A stretch of 64,000 nucleotides of DNA from Bacteroidota bacterium (GCA_018267615.1 JAFDYD010000004.1:210432-274431); one strand, 5' to 3'; positions 36,262 through 44,597 are shown, counted from the first letter of the stretch. Made by a program: numbers and translations. Notes: generated from the sequence alone by a model not told the origin.

Positions 36262-39200
36262 TTAAAAAGTTACATTTAAACCAAACGTAGTTACGACAGG
36301 TATTGCGCCACCGGCTGCGTCATAGCCAAAGCTTGTTGCGTTACCACCGAATTCGGCAGTGTAACCAGAATTATGTTTCCATGTTTTAAGGTTCTGAACG
36401 TTGACGAACACACGCAGATCTTTCATTTTTGCGCTCGAGATCATCCTCTTGGAAAAACTATATGCCAATTGAAGATTTCTGATCCTGAAATAACTTCCAT
36501 CTTCAATATTGTAAGAGGAGCCTTGATAGTTGAATCTGTCTGCCTGGCTCAACAATGGATCCCAATTCGAAGTACCCGGACCGTGCCACCTGTTCAATTT
36601 GAAAGCAGGATAGTTTACTCTTTGGAATGGTGATTCGAGCGAACCCCATACTCTGTAAACTTCATTTCCATACACACCACCGACATCACATGTTAAACTG
36701 ATCCCCTTGTAATTAACAGCAATCGTACCACCATACATAAAGTCTGGTGTAGGATTACCAATAAACGTTCTGTCGTCAGAAGTAATTTTTCCATCGCCAT
36801 TCACATCTTTGAATTTTAAATCCCCAGGTCTGTAAGCTCCCAGAGCGGATGCATTGGGTGATTTAAGGATGTCATTATAGCTTTGGTAAACGCCTTCTAC
36901 TTTATAACCTTTAAAATAGGCGATGGGTTGCCCAGGTTTTGTTTCACTAATGGCTTCGCCGTTATTCTCTCTCGTAACCTGTAATACTCCGTTCGGAACA
37001 TCTGAGCTTAAGCTAAGCACTTTATTTTTCATGAAAGTAATGTTACCGCCAACTGTAATAGAGAGATCTTTCGTCAGACTCTGATTCCAGGTTGCAGCAA
37101 ATTCCTCACCCCAATTTCTTATACTACCTCCGTTGATCAATTCATCGTCGATACCTAATGAAGCGCGGCTCACGTAAGTCATCAGGTTATCGGTTGTTTT
37201 GTTATAATAATTGAATTCGAAATGTAAGCGGTTACTGAAGGCGTTTAATTCAACACCGATTTCTTTAGCGCTAACTGTTTCCCATTTCAAGTTTGGATTG
37301 GGAATATATGATGCTCTTGCAGCGGAATAAATATTTGTTCCGAAAACTGCATTTACCCCAGTATTTAATTTAGGATAGAAAGGATAATTGATCGGAGTAC
37401 CATCGAGGTACGACGCACTTTGGTTTCCTAAAACACCGATTGATCCTTTCAATTTTAAGTAATCAAAAATGCGTTGGTTATTCATGAAATTTTCTTTAGA
37501 AATATCCCATGCTGCACCAACCGCCCAGAATTGCTGATGTCTATTTTTATCTGGTATCTGGGAAGAAGCATCATCACGGAAAGAACCGTTGATGAAATAT
37601 TTGCTCTTGTAATTGTAAAGTACGCGCGCCAAAACCGAAGCAGTGGTGTATTCATTCTGTTGGGAATAAGTTTTTCCATCGTCGCCATTATTTTGATCGA
37701 TAGAAGGATCGATTACTCCGAAACCAGAGTTCATATACCAAAACCTTTTGTCGTCAGGTATTGGAGTGCCATTCGCGCCGGTTCCCTGTTTTACATAAAC
37801 CTGTCTGCGGAAATGACCGAAATAATAAGTTGTGAAACCTACAGTGGCTGTTAAATTATGATCACCAAATGCTTTTTTAAATGTCAGGATCTGATCCTGC
37901 TGCCATTTTTTGTAGTCCTCATTATTTTCAGTGAGTGAAGTTGTCTGATTGTACAAATATGGCGTATTGTCAACCGGGTTATATGCATAATACAACGGTG
38001 AGTATTTGCGATCACTGATATTGCTCACGTCGCCATACCAGGTTGAGCGAAGTGTAAAGTATTTAAGAAAATTAAATTCTCCATATACACTTCCCACTGT
38101 TCTGTATTCGATGTTGATTCGTTTATTCCATGTGTTTTCAATTTCCAACACGGGATTGATAACACCTGAATTTTGCAACGCAGTATTCAAACCAGAATAT
38201 ATGTCGAGATCTAAGCTATCGGTGCCATAAGGATCCTGAACATGAAATCTTTTTGTACCGGATGATACAAGCGGCACTGCTTTTCTTGCATTGTCTAGTT
38301 GATATATCGCCTGATACGGATTATTTTGCCTGGTTGCATTTAAGTTGACGCCTATCTTGATTGCCTTGTTTACCTTGAATTCATCACTGAAAGAAACAAG
38401 CATTCTATCTAATTTTTCATGCCTCACAATTCCTTCATCAAAAGTGTAACCGATTCCAAGGTTGAACCTGTTTTTATCAGTACTTCCAGAGATGCTTAAG
38501 TTGTTTGCATTGTATTTGCCAGTTTGCGTAACGGCAGCTATCCAATCTGTATTAGCGGTAAGACCGGTATAATCGAATGGCGTTGTAATTCCATTGTTGG
38601 CATTTTCTTCAGCAAAAAGTTCTTTAAACTGCTCACCATTTACCATTTTGATTTTATCAACCAGCTTTTTAAATCCAAGTGCTGTATTGAAGTTGATCAC
38701 TGTTTGACCGAGCTTTGCTTTTTTCGTTGTAATTGCAATAACGCCTGTCGCACCTTTCACACCGAAGATGGCCAGTGATGAAGGATCTTTCAAGATTTCA
38801 ATGGATTCGATGTCATTAGGGTTGAGGTAATCGATATTGTCATTGAAAATACCATCTACTACATACAAAGGATGCACCTGGCCAATACTAACGGTACCGC
38901 GTATGCGAATATCCGGTTGGGAACCTGGTGTACCGTCATTCACAACAGACAAACCAGTCACTTTGCTCTGTAGGGAAGATATTGGGTTTGTGTTAGGTTT
39001 ATCCTGCACTTCCTTACCTTCTATTTTTACAATGGAACCAGTGAGATCTCTTTTACTGGCAGAACCATAACCGATAACCACTACCTGGTCCATCTGTTTT
39101 ACTGACTGAACCAGTTTTACATTAATCACCGACTGGCTGTTCACTTTTATTTCTTGCGGTTCGTAACCGATATAGGAAACAACTAATGTTCCATTTTCCG

Positions 39201-39702
39201 GAGCTGTCAGCGTAAAATTTCCGCTGTTATCTGTTGTTGTTCCTCTTGACGTTCCTTTTACGGAAACAGACACGTTAGAAAGTGCTTCACCGTTACCACC
39301 TGTTACTTTACCAGTAACCTGGATGTCTTGTAATGTAAGGGCGGACGATACTACGACGATGAGATTATTGTCGAGCAGCTTGTAAGTGAGATCAGTTCCG
39401 GTAAATACCTTTTTCAGTACGTCTTTGATCGGGGTTTTGTCGACATCGATACTTATTTTCTCGTGGATGTCTTTTAACCTGCTGTTGTATAGAAAGCGAT
39501 AGGTACCTTGTTTTTCAATTGATGAAAGTACCCGCGAGATTTCTACCTGATCTAATTTCAGTGTGATCTCAGTTTGCCCATTGACCTTTGCCGATACTTG
39601 TAATGCCCCTACAAGTATCAGAAGAAAACTTAGTTTCATAATCAAAAGAGCTTTTTTTACGGCATGAGAGCGACTGCCCCCAATCGTTAATTTTTTTTTC
39701 AT
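36262..39702 (-). CDS. SusC/RagA-family TonB-dependent transporter with STN domain
   Basis: A 1146-residue outer-membrane importer. After a long signal region, a Secretin/TonB N-terminal (STN) domain (about 45-120) is followed by a carboxypeptidase-regulatory-like domain (about 128-210), a TonB box region (QMDQVVVIGYG), a plug (about 220-335) and a 22-strand barrel ending in aromatic-rich VTTFGLNVTF. The STN domain marks it as a signal transducer: substrate binding is relayed to the FecR anti-sigma, which frees the ECF sigma encoded upstream. Next to susD it forms the SusCD pair; the likely cargo is the oligosaccharide made by the GH144 enzymes. Confidence 0.96.
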   Translation of the reverse strand: MKKKLTIGGSRSHAVKKALLIMKLSFLLILVGALQVSAKVNGQTEITLKLDQVEISRVLSSIEKQGTYRFLYNSRLKDIHEKISIDVDKTPIKDVLKKVFTGTDLTYKLLDNNLIVVVSSALTLQDIQVTGKVTGGNGEALSNVSVSVKGTSRGTTTDNSGNFTLTAPENGTLVVSYIGYEPQEIKVNSQSVINVKLVQSVKQMDQVVVIGYGSASKRDLTGSIVKIEGKEVQDKPNTNPISSLQSKVTGLSVVNDGTPGSQPDIRIRGTVSIGQVHPLYVVDGIFNDNIDYLNPNDIESIEILKDPSSLAIFGVKGATGVIAITTKKAKLGQTVINFNTALGFKKLVDKIKMVNGEQFKELFAEENANNGITTPFDYTGLTANTDWIAAVTQTGKYNANNLSISGSTDKNRFNLGIGYTFDEGIVRHEKLDRMLVSFSDEFKVNKAIKIGVNLNATRQNNPYQAIYQLDNARKAVPLVSSGTKRFHVQDPYGTDSLDLDIYSGLNTALQNSGVINPVLEIENTWNKRINIEYRTVGSVYGEFNFLKYFTLRSTWYGDVSNISDRKYSPLYYAYNPVDNTPYLYNQTTSLTENNEDYKKWQQDQILTFKKAFGDHNLTATVGFTTYYFGHFRRQVYVKQGTGANGTPIPDDKRFWYMNSGFGVIDPSIDQNNGDDGKTYSQQNEYTTASVLARVLYNYKSKYFINGSFRDDASSQIPDKNRHQQFWAVGAAWDISKENFMNNQRIFDYLKLKGSIGVLGNQSASYLDGTPINYPFYPKLNTGVNAVFGTNIYSAARASYIPNPNLKWETVSAKEIGVELNAFSNRLHFEFNYYNKTTDNLMTYVSRASLGIDDELINGGSIRNWGEEFAATWNQSLTKDLSITVGGNITFMKNKVLSLSSDVPNGVLQVTRENNGEAISETKPGQPIAYFKGYKVEGVYQSYNDILKSPNASALGAYRPGDLKFKDVNGDGKITSDDRTFIGNPTPDFMYGGTIAVNYKGISLTCDVGGVYGNEVYRVWGSLESPFQRVNYPAFKLNRWHGPGTSNWDPLLSQADRFNYQGSSYNIEDGSYFRIRNLQLAYSFSKRMISSAKMKDLRVFVNVQNLKTWKHNSGYTAEFGGNATSFGYDAAGGAIPVVTTFGLNVTF

Positions 39703-39777
39703 ACTTTTAATCTTAGTGGGTTATAGAAATCGAAACTTGTTCTGCGACGCTGCAAGTGAGTTTCTTTTGTAACCTTG

Positions 39778-39807
39778 CGGGAAATGCGCCAACATTTCCC
39801 GTTTTTT
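39778..39807 (+). terminator. Intrinsic terminator facing away from susC (antisense direction)
   Basis: CGGGAAATG (39778-39786) pairs perfectly with CATTTCCCG (39793-39801), loop CGCCAA, then TTTTTT (39802-39807). The T tract is on the plus strand, while both flanking genes are on the minus strand. On the minus strand there is no T run after the stem. It therefore fits the 3' end of an RNA transcribed antisense to the susC leader. Confidence 0.7.
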
Positions 39808-39841
39808 ATGTTATGAACTATTGTACATGAGCTAGTTTGGT

Positions 39842-40936
39842 TTATTTAAAAATTGATACCTGGTTTCCTTGAATATCATAATTGAAACGAGCCGTCAATT
39901 GAAGCGCATCCAACGCCTGTTGAATGGTTTCGTTTTCAAAACTGCCTGTAAAATGTAATGTGTCTCTTTCTGAATTATCGAACTGGATACTCACTCCATA
40001 CCAGCGCTGCATTTTTGCCGCCAATTCTCTAAATGATTCATCCTGGAAAAAAAGTTTATTCTGCACCCAAGCAGTTTCAATAATAGTGCTATCGCGTCTT
40101 GCGTAACTCAAATGACTGATGGCAACGATTGGTTCGTTGGATTGTTTGAAGGATTGTCTTTTTTGTACTACAACAGGTGCGTCGTCATTTGCTACTACCA
40201 ATTTTTCATTGGGTTTCAGAATTACTTTTTCAGAAGGCCTGTCTTTGAAAGTAATTTCGATACTTCCTCTTATCAAACTGGTTTCAATTGTTTTTTCGCC
40301 AGGGTAGGATTTTACATTGAAGGCAGTACCTAATACCTTGATATCAATCTTCGATGTATGGATGATAAAAGGCTTTTCCGGATTTTTTACAACATCAAAA
40401 TATGCTTCGCCAGTAAGTCCAACTTCACGAATGCTATTACCATAATTTTTATCATAGTTCAACTTACTTCCGGCATTGAGCCAAACTTTTGTTCCGTCGG
40501 GTAACACGAGGTTGGTCTTTGATCCATAACGCGTGGAAACTTCACTATTGATTTTTGATGCAGCTGACTGATCAGAGACTGAACCATTGTAAATTTTCAC
40601 ACCGGCAAAAAAGATCGAAACAGCAATTGCGGCAGACAGGCAAACCAATAATATTTTCCTGCGATTTTTTTTCGGCAATTCCGGGATGATCTCTTCTTTC
40701 CTGACTAAAAAACTTTCGTCGACGGATTCAAGTCTTTCAAGATGCTTTTCGAAGGCCTTGTTCGGGTCTTCCTTACTAATATTTTGTAGTAGTTTGGAAT
40801 GCCAGAGATCTGTAATGGTCTGCATTGAATAATGCAATTCAGGATTGCTCCGAAGCAATTTTTCGAGCTCACGGATTTCCTCTTCGGAGGCTTCTCCGGA
40901 AAGCTTTTTAGCAATCAAATTCCAGATTTGTTCCAG
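39842..40936 (-). CDS. FecR-family anti-sigma factor
   Basis: An inner-membrane anti-sigma that holds the ECF sigma until SusC signals. The cytoplasmic N-terminal helical domain (IWNLIAKKLSGEAS-like) is followed by one membrane helix (KILLVCLSAAIAVSIFFAG), the FecR domain (about 125-225, TRYGSKTNLVLPDGTKVWLN) and a C-terminal STN-like DUF4974 domain. No ATG or GTG exists in the open frame. The family N-terminus (EQIWNLIAKKL) begins upstream of the first TTG (40918), so I set the start at a CTG (40936, giving MEQIWNL); the TTG is the alternative. It lies between sigma and susC. Confidence 0.88.
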   Translation of the reverse strand: MEQIWNLIAKKLSGEASEEEIRELEKLLRSNPELHYSMQTITDLWHSKLLQNISKEDPNKAFEKHLERLESVDESFLVRKEEIIPELPKKNRRKILLVCLSAAIAVSIFFAGVKIYNGSVSDQSAASKINSEVSTRYGSKTNLVLPDGTKVWLNAGSKLNYDKNYGNSIREVGLTGEAYFDVVKNPEKPFIIHTSKIDIKVLGTAFNVKSYPGEKTIETSLIRGSIEITFKDRPSEKVILKPNEKLVVANDDAPVVVQKRQSFKQSNEPIVAISHLSYARRDSTIIETAWVQNKLFFQDESFRELAAKMQRWYGVSIQFDNSERDTLHFTGSFENETIQQALDALQLTARFNYDIQGNQVSIFK

Positions 40937-41004
40937 GGCTTTTAGTTTTGGATAAATACAGGACAGGCAAATAGATAAAAACCCCTAAAGAAGTTAAAAA
41001 AATA

Positions 41005-41592
41005 TTAACGGGTGTGACCCATGGCAGGAATTGTTCTTTTGATATCGAAATCAACGGCGCTTCCGATTTTCCGAAGGGCGATTGCCAGTTGATTTTCTAC
41101 TGTTTTTGTAGAGATATCCATGATCTCGGCTACTTCGCGGTATTTCATCCCATCTTCTTTCACCAGTTTAAAAACCATTCTGCATTTGATAGGAAGATCG
41201 TCGATTGCTTTTTGGATAAGGTTCATCATTTCCGCGGTAACCATTAATTGCTCAGGATCGAAATAAAGGCTTTTGATGCCTGCTGTAAACTCATCGATAT
41301 TATGTGTGGCATCTCTTTTTTGTTTTTCTACATAATTAAGAGCAGTGTTACGGGTAGCAACATATAAATAAACTTTCAGGTTAGCGATCTCATCCATCTC
41401 AGTTCTTTTTTCCCAGATCTTGATAAATACATCAGAGAGAATTTCCTCGGCCGATTGTTTCGATTTAATAAAGCTGAAAGCAAAATGATATAGGTAAGAG
41501 TATAACGAAGTAAATAGCTCTTTATATGCGTACTGATCTGAGTACTTAGCAATCCGGTTCTGCAAATATTTAATTCTGGTGGCAGCAATCAT
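41005..41592 (-). CDS. ECF-family RNA polymerase sigma-70 factor
   Basis: A 195-residue ECF sigma factor. Region 2 (about 25-90: FTSLYSYLYHFAFSFIKS, AEEILSDVFIKIWEKR) melts and recognises the -10; region 4 (about 125-180: LIQKAIDDLPIKCRMVF, YREVAEIMDISTKTVENQL) binds the -35. It belongs to the Bacteroidota FecI-like group that regulates SusCD loci. It is followed by fecR and susC, the standard cell-surface signalling triad, so it should activate susC and the rest of the glycan locus. Confidence 0.94.
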   Translation of the reverse strand: MIAATRIKYLQNRIAKYSDQYAYKELFTSLYSYLYHFAFSFIKSKQSAEEILSDVFIKIWEKRTEMDEIANLKVYLYVATRNTALNYVEKQKRDATHNIDEFTAGIKSLYFDPEQLMVTAEMMNLIQKAIDDLPIKCRMVFKLVKEDGMKYREVAEIMDISTKTVENQLAIALRKIGSAVDFDIKRTIPAMGHTR

Positions 41593-41770
41593 TGGTCCGT
41601 TAGATATGATAACACAAGTCCGTTAGACGATTTATAAAACCTTAAACAATATTAAGCATAAATTATTCCCTCTTATTATTTTTCTGACAACTATCGGGAC
41701 TTGTTTGCTGCTTTCGGGAAGCGCTTTTAATTTGAACGGTATTATATTTCTTCCCTTGAACTGAATTTTC

Positions 41771-41778
41771 TATTTTTG
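41771..41778 (+). promoter_or_regulatory. Candidate -7 box (TATTTTTG) for the CAU tRNA gene
   Basis: TATTTTTG, followed by CAGC, is an exact TAnnTTTG match 80 bp upstream of the tRNA. The same TATTTTTGCAGC string precedes the second tRNA gene at 44657, supporting a shared promoter type. The -33 element is unclear. Confidence 0.55.
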
Positions 41779-41858
41779 CAGCGCCAAAAACGAACCGGTC
41801 TCAAGTCATCCGTAACTTCTTTTCTTTGAAATAAATTTTTTGACCTCTCCGGAGGTTT

Positions 41859-41932
41859 GGACCCTTAGCTCAGCCGGTTAGAGCATCTGACTCATAATCA
41901 GAGGGTCGCTGGTTCGAGCCCAGCAGGGTCCA
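41859..41932 (+). tRNA. tRNA with anticodon CAU (probably tRNA-Ile2, else elongator tRNA-Met)
   Basis: 74 nt. Acceptor stem GGACCCT / AGGGTCC, discriminator A; D-arm TTAGCTCAG..GGTTAGAGC; anticodon stem TCTGA/TCAGA with loop CTCATAA, anticodon CAU; T-arm GCTGG TTCGAGC CCAGC. The CCA end is not encoded. A CAU anticodon can be Met or lysidine-modified Ile (AUA). The body (GGTCGCTGGTTC, CCAGCAGGG) resembles E. coli tRNA-Ile2, so Ile2 is favoured. Confidence 0.9.
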
Positions 41933-41936
41933 CTTT

Positions 41937-42034
41937 ATCGTTGAACCTTGAGTGTTGAATATTGATTATTGAATATTTGGAAGTCGTGAGAGAAATATTC
42001 AATAATCAATATTCAACACTCAAGGTTCAACGAT
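41937..42034. repeat. 42-bp perfect inverted repeat just after the CAU tRNA
   Basis: 41937-41978 is exactly complementary to 41993-42034, with a 14-nt loop. The arms are made of ATTGAATATTGAT-like units and begin 4 bp after the tRNA 3' end. It lies before a normal terminator, so it would be part of the primary tRNA transcript. Confidence 0.92.
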
Positions 42035-42043
42035 CGACTACAG

Positions 42044-42071
42044 GCCCATGGCGAATACTATGGGCTTTTTT
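42044..42071 (+). terminator. Intrinsic terminator of the CAU tRNA transcript
   Basis: GCCCAT (42044-42049) pairs with ATGGGC (42060-42065), followed by TTTTTT. The stem is short but GC-rich; it is the first T-tailed hairpin after the tRNA. Confidence 0.7.
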
Positions 42072-42110
42072 ATGAGAGGTTCTTTAACCTTTTATTAACC
42101 CTAAGAAAAA

Positions 42111-42118
42111 TACATTTG
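42111..42118 (+). promoter_or_regulatory. Candidate -7 box (TACATTTG) for the beta-barrel gene
   Basis: An exact TAnnTTTG match 16 bp before the ATG at 42135, just downstream of the tRNA terminator. No exact TTTG at -33. Confidence 0.5.
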
Positions 42119-42134
42119 TCAATCAATTGAAAAT

Positions 42135-42878
42135 ATGAAGAAATTTATCGCTTTTGCGTTAATAATTTTTACCACAACTGCTGTTTTTGCACAACAAAAA
42201 GATTCTATCTCAACCAAACACAAGAAAAAAGATTGGAGTAAAGTGCTGCTGGGTAACCGCGCGAATGATCATTTTATGTTTCAGATCGGATATGACAACT
42301 GGTTTGGTACGCCCGATACTATTCGAACCAAAGGTTTTTCAAGAAGTTTCAATTTCTATTTCATGTTCGATTTCCCTTTTAAATCTGATCCGCGTTTCAG
42401 CGTGGGTGCAGGATTAGGAATCGGCAGTAGCAATATTTTCTTTGATAAACAGGAAGTGTTGGTGGCGGCATTAAACCCTACGCTTGCTTTCCCAGATAGA
42501 ACGGCCTCCGATCATTTTAAAAAATATAAACTCGTTTCTACCTATTTGGAGGCTCCACTGGAATTGCGTTTTGCATTGAACCCGGAGAATACCAACAAGA
42601 GCTGGAAGTTTGCAATTGGAGGTAAATTGGGATTATTATTGAGTACTTACACAAAAGGAAAAACTTTACAAAACTCCGCGGGACAAACCATCAACAGTTC
42701 TATCGAGAAGGAGAGTTCCAAAAAATATTTTAACGGCACACGATTCGCCGGTACAGCCAGGATCAGCTATGGCGTAGTCGGCATTTTCGTACAATATTCA
42801 CTCACTCCATTTATAAAAACAACCTATGGTCCGTCCATCAATCCTTATTCGATAGGGATCACTTTGAGCGGATTGTAG
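42135..42878 (+). CDS. Outer-membrane beta-barrel protein (OMP_b-brl / PorT-like)
   Basis: A 247-residue exported protein: a signal peptide ending AVFAQ, then alternating aromatic/hydrophobic strands with Gly-rich turns (FSVGAGLGIGSSNIFF, FAIGGKLGLLLSTYTKG, ISYGVVGIFVQYSLTPF). The predicted fold is an 8- to 10-stranded barrel of the porin-family type. No function can be assigned. It is monocistronic, ending immediately before a large inverted repeat. Confidence 0.75.
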   Translation: MKKFIAFALIIFTTTAVFAQQKDSISTKHKKKDWSKVLLGNRANDHFMFQIGYDNWFGTPDTIRTKGFSRSFNFYFMFDFPFKSDPRFSVGAGLGIGSSNIFFDKQEVLVAALNPTLAFPDRTASDHFKKYKLVSTYLEAPLELRFALNPENTNKSWKFAIGGKLGLLLSTYTKGKTLQNSAGQTINSSIEKESSKKYFNGTRFAGTARISYGVVGIFVQYSLTPFIKTTYGPSINPYSIGITLSGL

Positions 42879-42879
42879 T

Positions 42880-43010
42880 TGTCTGAACCGGGATTGTCTG
42901 AACTGAGATTTTTGGGATGCATGGGATTTTTGAGAAAATCAAATGCTTCTCGATTTTCAAAAATCCCATGCATCCCAAAAATCTCAGTTCAGACAATCCC
43001 GGTTCAGACA
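42880..43010. repeat. 53-bp perfect inverted repeat, copy 2 of the GGGATTTTTGAG element
   Basis: 42880-42932 is exactly complementary to 42958-43010; with a 2-nt bulge the stem continues through AAAATC/GATTTT, leaving a short loop. It shares the CTGAACTGAGATTTTTGGG core and the outer AATCCCGGTTCAGAC arm with the element at 5678-5790. It starts 2 bp after the stop of the beta-barrel gene and lies just before the hflX promoter, so it could also terminate the upstream gene. Confidence 0.95.
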
Positions 43011-43025
43011 GTAGCTTAAAAAGCC

Positions 43026-43033
43026 TAAATTTG
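43026..43033 (+). promoter_or_regulatory. Candidate -7 box (TAAATTTG) for hflX-Rieske
   Basis: An exact TAnnTTTG match 20 bp before the hflX start. The -33 position falls within the right end of the inverted repeat, where no TTTG is present. Confidence 0.5.
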
Positions 43034-43053
43034 CCATCCAAATTATTTAAAGG

Positions 43054-44244
43054 TTGATATCTACTAAAAGAATTACCGGGGAAGAGAATGCAGTGCTGGT
43101 TGGATTGATACAAAAGCCACAGGATGAAAGACAGGTTAATGAATATCTGGATGAATTGTCATTTCTCGCATTGACTGCTGGCGCAAAAACAAAAAAAAGA
43201 TTCGTCCAAAAATTACCTCATCCCGATAGCAAAACATTTATTGGTAAAGGCAAACTGGAAGAAATTAAATCTTATATCCAGGGAAAGGATATCAATATAA
43301 TCATCTTCGATGATGAACTTTCCGGTTCACAGATCAACAATATTGAAAAAATTCTCGAGATAAAAACGATTGATCGCTCAGATCTGATCCTTGATATTTT
43401 TGCGAGCCGTGCAAAAACGGCGCAGGCAAAATTACAAGTTGAGCTTGCTCAATACCAATATATTTTACCCAGGTTGCGTGGTATGTGGAAACACCTTGAG
43501 AGACTAGGAGGAGGTATCGGTACAAGAGGGCCAGGTGAAACGGAAATAGAAACTGACCGTCGTATCGTAAATGATAAGATAACGTTGTTGCGTAAACGCT
43601 TAAAAGAAATCGACAAACAGGCATTTACACAAAGAAAAGACAGGGGCGAATTTATTCGTGTGGCACTTGTTGGCTATACGAATGTTGGTAAGTCGACATT
43701 GATGACTTTGCTCAGCAAAAATGAAATGTTTGCAGAAAATAAATTATTCGCAACGCTCGATACTACTACGCGCAAAGTTGTTTTTGAAACGACACCGTTT
43801 TTATTGAGTGATACAGTTGGATTCATTCGCAAATTACCTCACCATCTTGTTGAAAGTTTTAAGAGTACACTCGATGAGGTGCGAGAGTCGGATATCTTAT
43901 TACACGTGGTAGATATTTCTCATCCACAATATGAAGAGCAAATCGGCGTGGTGAATACCACTTTGCAGGAATTAAAAGCATTTGATAAACCGATACTCAC
44001 CATCTTCAACAAGATGGATGAGTACGAAAAAAATACTTTCGATCCCTGGCTCGATGAAAATGTGAAGCGCGAAATTCTTGCAGAGCTGAAAGAAAAATGG
44101 GAGCACGAAACCAATAATAATTGTGTATTTGTATCCGCTACAGAAAAAAGAAATATTGACGAATTGAGAGAAATCATTTTGAACAACGTGAAAGAAATGT
44201 ATCGTCAGCGTTATCCATACCGAACAGAACATTTTTTATCCTGA
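43054..44244 (+). CDS. hflX: GTPase HflX
   Basis: A ribosome-associated GTPase that splits stalled or heat-damaged 70S ribosomes. The N-terminal HflX domain (about 1-190, including GPGETEIETDRR) is followed by the G domain: G1 VGYTNVGKST, G3 DTVGFI, G4 NKMD. 396 residues. The start must be the TTG at 43054, since a stop codon lies two codons upstream and no ATG precedes the conserved VGLIQ segment. The stop overlaps the Rieske ATG by one base, indicating coupling. Confidence 0.93.
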   Translation: MISTKRITGEENAVLVGLIQKPQDERQVNEYLDELSFLALTAGAKTKKRFVQKLPHPDSKTFIGKGKLEEIKSYIQGKDINIIIFDDELSGSQINNIEKILEIKTIDRSDLILDIFASRAKTAQAKLQVELAQYQYILPRLRGMWKHLERLGGGIGTRGPGETEIETDRRIVNDKITLLRKRLKEIDKQAFTQRKDRGEFIRVALVGYTNVGKSTLMTLLSKNEMFAENKLFATLDTTTRKVVFETTPFLLSDTVGFIRKLPHHLVESFKSTLDEVRESDILLHVVDISHPQYEEQIGVVNTTLQELKAFDKPILTIFNKMDEYEKNTFDPWLDENVKREILAELKEKWEHETNNNCVFVSATEKRNIDELREIILNNVKEMYRQRYPYRTEHFLS

Positions 44245-44597
44245 TGACAAAGCGATACAAATGGCATAAGCTCGCGAATTCCGAAAGTGAAATTGTTTTT
44301 GCACCCAATGGCATTGCGGTAATGGAGGTGGAAGAAAAAAAAATTTGTATCGCGAAATGGAATGGAAAACTTTACAGCTTTGCCTATAAATGCCCTCATG
44401 CCGGCGGACCCCTGGATCGTGGATATATTGATTCAGCCGGGCATATTGTTTGTCCGCTTCATGCTTACAAGTTCAGCTTGCAAACAGGCCGCAGCCGTAG
44501 CGAAGAAGGTTTTCAATTAAAAAACTGGCCCGTTGAACAAAGAGAAGACGGGATATATGTCGGGTTCGAAGAAAAGGGGTTTTTCAACTGGTTTTAA
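44244..44597 (+). CDS. Rieske [2Fe-2S] domain protein
   Basis: A 117-residue single-domain Rieske ferredoxin-like protein. Cluster ligands lie in CPHAG and CPLHAY (two Cys, two His). It resembles the small soluble Rieske proteins of nitrite reductase (NirD-like) or dioxygenase ferredoxin type, but no partner oxygenase or reductase lies nearby. It has no signal peptide, so it is cytoplasmic. Coupled to hflX by a one-base overlap (TGATG), a link not explained by known biology. Confidence 0.88.
   Translation: MTKRYKWHKLANSESEIVFAPNGIAVMEVEEKKICIAKWNGKLYSFAYKCPHAGGPLDRGYIDSAGHIVCPLHAYKFSLQTGRSRSEEGFQLKNWPVEQREDGIYVGFEEKGFFNWF

Noticed and set aside
37474..37854. 126-codon plus-strand reading frame opposite susC
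   Set aside because: It is antisense to the conserved barrel region of SusC, with no start signal or family resemblance.
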